A DNA stretch of 34,881 bases from Bacteroidales bacterium. Lineage in GTDB: Bacteria; Bacteroidota; Bacteroidia; Bacteroidales; CG2-30-32-10. The stretch lies in the NCBI GenBank assembly GCA_035353855.1, contig DAOQAK010000044.1, forward strand, positions 1-34,881, given 5' to 3'. A program made the position numbers and the translations under genes. The notes under the pieces are model-generated. The model ran no database searches, had not been told where the DNA came from, and was given only the letters and a program-made list of their open reading frames with translations. Below are positions 18,336 through 24,637 of the stretch, piece after piece (the first letter of the stretch is position 1; every line of letters starts with the position of its first letter).

Positions 18336-18512
18336 AATCATGTAGGCAGGGCAAACGCATCTAAATTAATACAAATACTATGAAGTTCAAGTGTTTATAA
18401 AAATACATAATTCAAATATTTTTAATTTTTGATTAAATTTTTAAAAATGATTTCAGTGTTTTCAATGGTTGTAGAAGCTAAAATTTAGATGCGTTTGCCC
18501 TGAATCATGTAG
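18336..18512. mobile_element. MITE-like element with 21-bp terminal inverted repeats and 10-bp target duplication
   Basis: A perfect 21-bp inverted repeat bounds a 156-bp element: left arm 18347-18367, right arm 18482-18502. The direct repeat AATCATGTAG flanks it at 18336-18345 and 18503-18512, with one extra G on the left. The 114-bp interior is AT-rich and codes for nothing. Terminal repeats, flanking target-site duplication and small size fit a non-autonomous derivative of an insertion sequence. A 9-12 bp duplication is typical of IS4-type families, but the parent is not in this window. It sits in the divergent promoter region of 15997-18267 and 18597-19436. Confidence 0.85.
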
Positions 18513-18596
18513 TATTTTCGTTACTATATTCATTATTTTTACCAATTAATTATTTAAATAAAAATTATGATGATGATTTTATTTAATTCAGAAAAA

Positions 18597-19436
18597 ATGA
18601 AACGATTTTTTTTCTGTATACTGGTATTTACAATAACATTATGCAAGGCTCAGGAACCTAAAGATTATTCTTGTAACCCATATGTAAAATATAGTGTGGA
18701 CAGTACACATGGGCAATATAAGATTTCGTATACTTTTCAGGATAATTTTAATTTATATCGAACATTTACCTGGTATTACGACATTGCTCAAACAAAAAAA
18801 GATATTGCCCGTTTTGGTGTTCCTGTTTCGTATTACGAAAATATTTCATCACATGACACTATGGGCAAACAGCGAAAACAAATGATCAAACACGGTTTCT
18901 TCATGCAAAGCGGACAATATCTGAAACCCGACAGAAGCGCTGTAATATCATTTTACAAGCCTTATTGCAAAGCTATAGCTGGTGGAATTACTAACTTACT
19001 CATTGAAGAAAACAGGAACTCAAGGATTAACCGCATAAAAATGGCGATATCTTTTGTACAGGACATTCCATATGGTGTTCCTGAAATAAAAGACAGCACA
19101 TGGGAAGTGTATGGATTATTTACACCGCCGGAGCTGCTTCTTAAAATGTTTGGTGATTGTGATTCAAAAGCAATTTTACTTTCATGTATTTTATCGTACC
19201 TTATTAATACTAATGATATCCTTTTATTATACCAGGGACATAATCATGCTCTTGTTGCGATAAAAGGCGAACCTAGTCCACAGCAAAAATATATCGAAAT
19301 CGAAAATAAAAAATTTATTATTGCCGATGTTACAGGTCCGTTAAAATTAGCATGGGGCGACGATGGAGATAAGTTCGATTCGGCAGTTGGTTATAAAGTT
19401 GAGAAATTAAGAGTAAGAAGTTATTGGTTTAGGTAA
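18597..19436 (+). CDS. secreted transglutaminase-like (papain-fold) protein
   Basis: 279 residues from ATG 18597, which begins a signal peptide (MKRFFFCILVFTITLCKAQ). An upstream in-frame ATG at 18567 would place ten polar residues before it. The C-terminal half has the transglutaminase-like Cys-His-Asp order: Cys188 in MFGDCDSKAILLS, His217 in GHNHALVAI and Asp244 in FIIADVTGP. Such domains act as cross-linkers, or more often in bacteria as proteases or peptidases in the periplasm. The N-terminal half is family-specific and unrecognised. Its promoter region carries the MITE-like insertion; TATTTTCG at 18513-18520 could be a -7 box. Confidence 0.72.
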   Translation: MKRFFFCILVFTITLCKAQEPKDYSCNPYVKYSVDSTHGQYKISYTFQDNFNLYRTFTWYYDIAQTKKDIARFGVPVSYYENISSHDTMGKQRKQMIKHGFFMQSGQYLKPDRSAVISFYKPYCKAIAGGITNLLIEENRNSRINRIKMAISFVQDIPYGVPEIKDSTWEVYGLFTPPELLLKMFGDCDSKAILLSCILSYLINTNDILLLYQGHNHALVAIKGEPSPQQKYIEIENKKFIIADVTGPLKLAWGDDGDKFDSAVGYKVEKLRVRSYWFR

Positions 19437-19465
19437 AGATAATTAGTTATTGAGTTATAAAGTTA

Positions 19466-19585
19466 TTAGTTATTTAGAAATCTGTATTTATCTACTATCT
19501 CTTTTGATTCTTTTAATCCTAATTTTAACTCCTTATGCACTAAGGCTACTGCATCAATAAGCTTACCTTGTTGAACGAGTTCAAT
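19466..19585 (-). pseudogene. C-terminal remnant of an L7/L12-like domain protein, cut by a palindromic repeat
   Basis: The minus strand reads IELVQQGKLIDAVALVHKE, then LKLGLKESKEIVDKYRFLNN and a stop at 19466. This closely matches the C-terminal-domain pattern of small L7/L12-like proteins (I.L..qGkkieAikl.re.tgLGLKEaKe.VD). The match ends where the 108-bp palindromic repeat begins (19583). The frame continues through the repeat only to a GTG near 19627, with no sensible protein sequence. It looks like a gene truncated by, or replaced upstream by, the repeat. A very short expressed ORF is possible but unlikely. Confidence 0.6.
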
Positions 19586-19690
19586 TATACTTCGGCTATT
19601 CGAGTTTGCAAAAAAGGCAATCTCGAACACTCAGTATAACTGAATCTAAGCATTTTTGCTTTAGCAAACTTGCCAAGATTCAGTATAATT
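19583..19690. repeat. long palindromic intergenic repeat, copy 1
   Basis: 108 bp bounded by AATTATAC and GTATAATT. It contains two hairpins: TTCGAGTTTGC with GCAATCTCGAA (one mismatch), and CTGAATCT with AGATTCAG. It shares TATrCTTCGGCT, CAGTATnACTG and TTCAGTATAA landmarks, in order and spacing, with 31415-31519. Confidence 0.75.
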
Positions 19691-19743
19691 TCTTTTCTAA
19701 TTCAGGGCTGATGTTTTCCATACAATGGGAGATTAGGATTTAA

Positions 19744-20067
19744 TTAACTTTTATTAGTATCAAGCTTAAGTGGTATGATTACATTATTTTTTAAGCGTAT
19801 AAAATAATCGGGCTCTCTTCCTGACCCTGCAATTTTGCCTTTGTATTTATCAAATTCATTCCATGCTTGAGCCATGTATGAATAATACTGATGATCTTCA
19901 TTAATATTTGTAATTGGTTTTAAAATAATTTTTTCTATTTCGGATCTAACTTTATCGGTTTCAGAATTTTCTATTAATTCGCAATAAAAAGTTAAAAGCT
20001 TATCAATTATATCAATGTTTCTTTTATTACCATAATAAGGGTTTCCGCTAAGCTTGTGAATCATCAT
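19744..20067 (-). CDS. small hypothetical protein at the end of the accessory operon
   Basis: 107 residues, soluble, no signal peptide. The sequence is mixed alpha-helical (IDIIDKLLTFYCELIENSETDKVRSEIEKIIL) followed by a Tyr/Trp-rich part (HQYYSYMAQAWNEFDKYKGKIAGSG) and a strand-like end (DYFIRLKNNVIIPLKL). No family recognised. It starts 33 bp after the frameshifted gene and is the last apparently intact gene of the minus-strand series beginning at 24309. The codon composition resembles its AT-rich neighbours. Confidence 0.5.
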   Translation of the reverse strand: MMIHKLSGNPYYGNKRNIDIIDKLLTFYCELIENSETDKVRSEIEKIILKPITNINEDHQYYSYMAQAWNEFDKYKGKIAGSGREPDYFIRLKNNVIIPLKLDTNKS

Positions 20068-20100
20068 CCCTATGCAATAAGTATATTAGAATAAAGACTT

Positions 20101-20855
20101 TTATTTTATTTTAATTAAAGAAGCAATAAACTGTTTTACAAAATTTGAAGCAACAATAGGTATTTGAATAGTATTATTTGATTTTAAATTTCCTAAATCA
20201 AATATCATGTTATCTCTTTTATCTTTTTTTTCTATTTCTATAAAGTAGAACATTCTACAGATATAAAAAACGTAATAGAATGTTTTAATATTATCTCCGA
20301 TTCTCAAAGGGTTAATAACGGTATTAGTAATTAATTCGGAGGATTTTTCTTTTTCACATAACCAAAAACCTATTCTATATTTTTCCTCTGGAATCAATAT
20401 GTCATTGTATATAATTTTACGAATAATTTCTTCATGTTCCTTTAAATTTATTTCACAAAAAAAAGTATTATTCGAGATACTCGCTCTCCATAAAATTGAA
20501 AGAAGAAATAACTTGAATTTTTTATACTCTATATTTGAAACTTCTAATATTTTTACTCCATTCGAACTGATAATTCTTTTAATTAGTTTTTTATCATCCC
20601 TGAAATTATTATCAAAAAGAGTATTGGCAGCATATCTTTCTTTTTTCCCTAATATATTGTTATCACAGTCAGCACATAAAATATTTGATTCAAAAATACC
20701 TGTTTGAAAGATTTTCTTATTATTTTTTTTATTTGTTGAAAATGATATGATACGATACGATTGTCTTCATCGTATATCTCACGATACATAAAATCAGGAA
20801 TTATGTGAGATTTCTTTATTAATGGCTTATCTTTTAAACAAAGTTTGCAAATCAT
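20101..20855 (-). pseudogene. CxxC...H...CxxC zinc-binding (HNH-like) protein split by a -1 frameshift
   Basis: The first frame starts MICKLCLKDKPLIKKSHIIPDFMYREIYDEDNR... and would end by read-through after 68 residues. The second frame is open from about 20770 to 20101 and encodes KIFQTGIFESNILCADCDNNILG..., a long helical body and LIPEEKYRIGFWL...FVKQFIASLIKIK. Joined at the A8 run (20723-20730) they give one ~251-residue protein with paired CxxC motifs and SHIIP, the pattern of HNH/zinc-finger accessory proteins. The run contains A AAA AAA in the zero frame, so the shift could be programmed slippage, a sequencing error or a real inactivating mutation. It lies 38 bp after the 254-residue gene. 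Confidence 0.65.
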
Positions 20856-20893
20856 ATTTCTATATACTTTTTAATCTTCCCAATATTCAGTTA

Positions 20894-21658
20894 TTAATTT
20901 TCATTTAGTTTTCTTACTATTTCCGCAAGTAACACATCTAAATCTTGAGAAAAATTTACTTGCGTTGCATTTGGTAATATTTCTTTTTTTCTAATGGTTT
21001 CATGCAAATAGCTGTCCGCAATATTTTTTAATGAATTATTTAAGTGGTTCAAGTTTTTTTTTAAACTTTGCCCACCACTATAATTATTAGATACTTCAGC
21101 AAAATTATTAAAACTAAAAATTGGTGGTATATGATTTAAAATAGAACGAACAATCATAACGACTGATAAATAATTACCTCGAAAAAAATTATCATTTAAC
21201 TCTTCACAAAACCGAATAAGTTTTGTCAAATCATAATCAGGATGAGAGATATTTTTTAGTTCTTCAATTCTTGAAATATCAACAAAAACATTTAATGGTT
21301 TTGATTCTTCTCGATGTGATAATTTTCCGAATTCATTATTGCCAATAATTTCAGGTGTGACGTCTTTCCCAAGAAGTTCTAAACATGCAGGTGTAAAATA
21401 ATATTTAAATGAATTACTTCCACCAATCATTCGATTTGTAATGCATCGTTTTTTAAAGTTGTCAAGATTTTCTACTTTATTATCATACGTATAAATCTTG
21501 ATTTCTATTAAATTATGAATAGAATATTTTTTACCGTTTATTGTAAAGTTTAATTTTCCCTTATTATAGGCATTTATGACAATTTCAAGGTCATCTTCAT
21601 TTAGCTCCATTATGTTGTATGGAGGCATATTCGTTATTATTAAAACATTATATTTCAT
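20894..21658 (-). CDS. hypothetical protein with a recurrent uncharacterised C-terminal helical domain
   Basis: 254 residues, soluble. The N-terminal ~110 residues look like a beta-rich accessory domain (NFTINGKKYSIHNLIEIKIYTYDN). The C-terminal ~110 residues (LIRFCEELNDNFFRGNYLSVVMIVRSILNHIPPIFSF...FAEVSNNY...SLKKNLNHLNNSLKNIADSYLHETIRKKE...TQVNFSQDLDVLLAEIVRKL) are a compact helical domain. I recall a similar pattern at the ends of many uncharacterised bacterial proteins, often in accessory regions, and know no established function. It lies 19 bp after the FISUMP gene and 38 bp before the frameshifted zinc-binding gene. Confidence 0.6.
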   Translation of the reverse strand: MKYNVLIITNMPPYNIMELNEDDLEIVINAYNKGKLNFTINGKKYSIHNLIEIKIYTYDNKVENLDNFKKRCITNRMIGGSNSFKYYFTPACLELLGKDVTPEIIGNNEFGKLSHREESKPLNVFVDISRIEELKNISHPDYDLTKLIRFCEELNDNFFRGNYLSVVMIVRSILNHIPPIFSFNNFAEVSNNYSGGQSLKKNLNHLNNSLKNIADSYLHETIRKKEILPNATQVNFSQDLDVLLAEIVRKLNEN

Positions 21659-21677
21659 TACTTATTAAATTAACAAA

Positions 21678-22415
21678 TTAAATAAAATAATCTCTTAAAC
21701 AACGAACAAAATATCCGGTATTCTTATCTTTATATTCTTTTCTGCAGGCAGATTCTAAACAGTAAAATATATCCAAACTCCATACACCGCAATTACTTTC
21801 GGTAACACTCCAGAAATCACCCGCTATTCCAATACCGTGAAATAAACCATTGAGGTTACGAGAGCCTCCCGGGATGGCAGTAAAACCGCTGCTGTTATCA
21901 GCACCATAATTAGGGCTTTCCCAATGCAATGTGCCTGCTTCCTTCATTTTACCTCCGGCGTAACTTTCTCCGCCTAAAAATTCTGTAAGCATTGTCCATT
22001 CATCATCCGATGGTATATGCCACCCTAATGGTGCTAATCCCCTTGAGTCGTTTACTGCATACCAGTTGAAAAGTTTGCCATATATTTTACCATTATCAGG
22101 ATTATTGTCGTAATAACACCAAGCAGGCTGTTTTTTATTTCCTGCTTCTTTCCATTCTTCAGCAGTTTTAGCTTCAGGAATAATTTCGCCATTTCTAAAA
22201 TGGCTCACATTTAGGTTTTCAACCATCCATACCTGTGTACCTATTTTTACAGTGTGATAAATATTGCCATCAATTTCTGTTACTGTTTCAGATAACCGAT
22301 CAAATTCATTTAATAATTTATTAGTAATTGCAAGCGATTTACCAATCCTTATAAGTGAAGTTTCAGAGCGTTTTATTAATGAATTTTCTTCGTTCATATT
22401 GCTGATATGTTTCAA
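21678..22415 (-). CDS. FISUMP-domain protein with N-terminal ITNKL segment, no signal peptide
   Basis: 245 residues. Residues about 50-243 are a Fibrobacter succinogenes major paralogous (FISUMP) domain: VKIGTQVWMVENLNVSHF, WCYYDNNP, GKLFNWYAVNDSRGLAPLGWHIPSDDEW, GFTAIPGGSRN, and the terminal GYFVRCLRD. FISUMP domains are usually in secreted or lipoproteins, but here there is no signal peptide. Instead, residues 11-37 (NSLIKRSETSLIRIGKSL, then AITNKLLNE) align without gaps to residues 4-30 of the TPR protein two genes upstream, with 10 of 27 identities. The protein is therefore probably cytoplasmic and part of the same system. It is 26 bp after the small membrane gene. Confidence 0.85.
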   Translation of the reverse strand: MKHISNMNEENSLIKRSETSLIRIGKSLAITNKLLNEFDRLSETVTEIDGNIYHTVKIGTQVWMVENLNVSHFRNGEIIPEAKTAEEWKEAGNKKQPAWCYYDNNPDNGKIYGKLFNWYAVNDSRGLAPLGWHIPSDDEWTMLTEFLGGESYAGGKMKEAGTLHWESPNYGADNSSGFTAIPGGSRNLNGLFHGIGIAGDFWSVTESNCGVWSLDIFYCLESACRKEYKDKNTGYFVRCLRDYFI

Positions 22416-22441
22416 TAAAGAATTTAAGTTTTGTGCGAATA

Positions 22442-22738
22442 CTATTTCCTTTTAAAAAATATTGTAATGATTAAACTTATTCCTACAATGATGTCAACAA
22501 TATTCCATAACTCTCTGCCTAAAGAAATCTTTATGAGCGGCTGAAAAAGAATTGCAAGGAAAATATAAATTATCATTTCTGTTTTATTTTGTTTTTCATT
22601 TGCTTGATATGCAAGAACTGCAAAACCAATAAGTGCTGCAAACCTTACAAACTGAAAATAACTATAAGGCATTTTTAATAAGCATAGAAAAAATAAAATG
22701 CTTAAAATAATTTTGATACTAATATTAATTGACTTCAT
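22442..22738 (-). CDS. small membrane protein, DUF6804-like
   Basis: 98 residues from ATG 22738. The open frame begins at 22804, but that would overlap the TPR gene by 38 bp and adds a basic tail, so the inner start is preferred. About four hydrophobic segments are seen (ISIKIILSILFFLCLL; FVRFAALIGFAVLAY; MIIYIFLAILFQPLI; IVDIIVGISLIITIF). The pattern PYSYFQFVRFAALIGFAVLAYQA, then LAILFQPLIKI and LWNIVDIIVG, fits small inner-membrane proteins that I associate with DUF6804. No catalytic residues are seen. Between the TPR and FISUMP genes it may be the membrane anchor of that system. Confidence 0.7.
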   Translation of the reverse strand: MKSINISIKIILSILFFLCLLKMPYSYFQFVRFAALIGFAVLAYQANEKQNKTEMIIYIFLAILFQPLIKISLGRELWNIVDIIVGISLIITIFFKRK

Positions 22739-22766
22739 TGCTAGTTCATATGAAATTTTTATAACT

Positions 22767-23402
22767 CTATTTACTAAAATTTTCTTTAATCGCCTTTTCA
22801 GCACTTTTTGAACCCAACTCTACAGCCTTACAAAAGTCCTCATATGCACCTGTTTTATCATTTATTTCAAGTTCGGCTTTTCCTCTAAAAAAATAGGAAA
22901 ACGAATCGTTTTCATTATTATTAATTACATGGGTACAATCTTCAATTACACCTTTATAATCTTTATTTTTTTCTTTAGTAATTGCTCTTGAGCTATATAA
23001 ATGTAAATCATTAGGGTTTAAGTCAATAAGTTTTGACAGATCTTCAATACGCCCTAAATAATCACCTAGTGACTCTTTACATAATCCTCTTTGAAATAAA
23101 GCATGTTCATATTTTGGATTTAATTCAATCACCTTAGAATAATACAAAATAGCTTCTTGGTAATTTTTAATATTGAGCCTGAGATTTTGTGCATAATTAT
23201 TAAGGGCTGCTATATGATTTGGTACTAACTCAATCGCCTTTAAATAATATATACTAGCTTCATTATATTTCCTATGTTTATATTGTAAATCATTCGCTTC
23301 TTCAAAATATTTCTCTGCAATTAACTTGTTAGTAATAGTAATCGCATTACAAACTTTTTGCAAAGCACCACTTTCGTATTTTACTAATTTATTTTTCTCC
23401 AT
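22767..23402 (-). CDS. TPR protein with N-terminal ITNKL segment
   Basis: 211 residues, cytoplasmic. Residues 4-30 (NKLVKYESGALQKVCNAI, then TITNKLIAE) match the N-terminus of the FISUMP protein in the same operon. Residues 32-205 are five TPR units of about 34 residues, for example YNEASIYYLKAIELVPNHIAALNNYAQNL, YQEAILYYSKVIELNPKYEHALFQRGLCK and KTGAYEDFCKAVELG. TPRs are protein-binding scaffolds. The start overlaps the J-domain gene by 14 bp, indicating translational coupling and likely physical partnership. No enzymatic motif is seen. Confidence 0.87.
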   Translation of the reverse strand: MEKNKLVKYESGALQKVCNAITITNKLIAEKYFEEANDLQYKHRKYNEASIYYLKAIELVPNHIAALNNYAQNLRLNIKNYQEAILYYSKVIELNPKYEHALFQRGLCKESLGDYLGRIEDLSKLIDLNPNDLHLYSSRAITKEKNKDYKGVIEDCTHVINNNENDSFSYFFRGKAELEINDKTGAYEDFCKAVELGSKSAEKAIKENFSK

Positions 23403-24309
23403 CTTCCAAATGGTTTAATTGTTCTTGTAATTGGAGTTTTGTTTTAGCAAAGTATTCATCCCAATCCGTAATATTTAAAATTTGTTCGTAAGTTTCGCTT
23501 GTTTTAATTTTATTTATTTCCTCGTTCAAATCATGAAGTCTTGCACGCAAGCGTTCTATTTCGGCTTGCAGCGTTTGTTTTTCATTAGCTGTATCTGCTT
23601 TGCTTGTGAAGATTTTACCTTGTTGCAAACTTTCTAAAATTTCTGAAACTCTTTTTAAATCGTTTCTTTCATAAGCTGTATTAAGTTCCGTAAATATTTT
23701 GTGTGCTGTTTCTTTTTGTGATTCTTCAACCACATCTGGATGGCAGAGTTTACTTGCTTTCCTGTATTTGTCTTTTAATTCTTTTAATTCTTCTTCTGTT
23801 AAGTCTGCTATTTTTTCTTCTTTTGTAGCTTCAAAGTTGGTGTAAAAACTTTCATAATCTTTTTCAGCTTCTGCCTGTTGTTTTGTACCCTTGCTTTTCT
23901 CTTTTCTGTATTTTAAAATCTTTATTATTAATTCGCCTAATTCTTTATTATGTCTTACGCTAAACTCATATATTAATTTATCTAATTCAACTTTTTCATC
24001 ACTTAGCTGTTGTATCTCGTACTCCAATGCTTTAGCTTCAAAGCGCAGGGCTTCAATTTCGGGGTCAATATAAATTGCCACCTGATGATGTTTATTAATA
24101 AATATTTCAATTTCTTTTACTGCAATTCCATAAGATTTTTGTTGAAGATGTTTTATTATGCTTTTTACAGTATCATCTAAAACTAATTTTTGTAGTTTAT
24201 CAATCTGTTCCGAAATTTCATTTTCTTCTTCCAAAGAAATAAGGTTCTTTATTAATTCAAGCCGTTTGATGATTTTCGTAAAGTCTATTATTGAATTATT
24301 TTTTGTCAT
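23389..24309 (-). CDS. coiled-coil protein with internal J-domain
   Basis: 306 residues, cytoplasmic. Residues 1-170 are mostly helical with a long coiled coil (about 85-170). Residues about 172-228 are a J-domain (LKELKDKYRKASKLCHPDVVEES...AHKIFTELNTAYERND), with the Hsp70-stimulating HPD motif at 190-192. A second coiled coil (about 243-305, LQAEIERLRARLHDLNEEINKI) ends the protein. In DnaJ the J-domain is N-terminal; here it is internal between coiled coils, as in specialised co-chaperones. First gene of the accessory operon, with its stop overlapping the TPR start. It probably recruits DnaK to a target held by the downstream proteins. Confidence 0.8.
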   Translation of the reverse strand: MTKNNSIIDFTKIIKRLELIKNLISLEEENEISEQIDKLQKLVLDDTVKSIIKHLQQKSYGIAVKEIEIFINKHHQVAIYIDPEIEALRFEAKALEYEIQQLSDEKVELDKLIYEFSVRHNKELGELIIKILKYRKEKSKGTKQQAEAEKDYESFYTNFEATKEEKIADLTEEELKELKDKYRKASKLCHPDVVEESQKETAHKIFTELNTAYERNDLKRVSEILESLQQGKIFTSKADTANEKQTLQAEIERLRARLHDLNEEINKIKTSETYEQILNITDWDEYFAKTKLQLQEQLNHLEDGEK

Positions 24310-24637
24310 TATTGATTTTATTAATAAACATTAATAACGAATTTTAAATATTGAATTCTCTATCGCTTCAGTTTTTTTTATTTTTAAAATAAGCTTGTGT
24401 TTGCATTTGCTTTTGTTATTTGAATTTCAAATATATGAAATTTTGGGATCATTATTATTAACACCGGCAAGACATTATATATTATAGGTATTTGCAACTT
24501 TCCTTTGCATTATAAGGGAAGTTACGCTTTTTATACCCCAATAATGAAGTTCGAATTTTTAAATTCCAAGTTTTACTTCATCATTCAATATTGGATGTTG
24601 GTTATTCGATATTATTTCAGGGCATTTAAAATCTGAT
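24310..24637. other. intergenic region between glpK and the accessory operon
   Basis: 328 bp with no supported gene. A nested hairpin at 24544-24581 (ATGAAGT/ACTTCAT outside GAATTT/AAATTC) may end the glpK transcript, although it lacks a clear T tract. An imperfect ~51-bp palindrome lies at 24487-24537 (GGTAT/ATACC outside AACTTTCC/GGGAAGTT). Minus-strand TATATTTG at 24428-24435 is a possible -7 box for the operon, without a convincing -33 box. Confidence 0.45.

Noticed and set aside
19437..19475. short AGTTAT tandem tract
   Set aside because: Irregular AT-rich repetition without clear unit or conservation; probably low-complexity DNA.
20399..20707. 102-residue plus-strand open frame
   Set aside because: It is antisense to the frameshifted zinc-binding gene, whose minus-strand reading gives CxxC motifs and a coherent protein.
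23389..24309. ITNKL tag in the J-domain protein
   Set aside because: Its N-terminus (NNSIIDFTKIIKRLELIKNL) is only vaguely similar and lacks the ITNKL core, so it was not counted as tagged.
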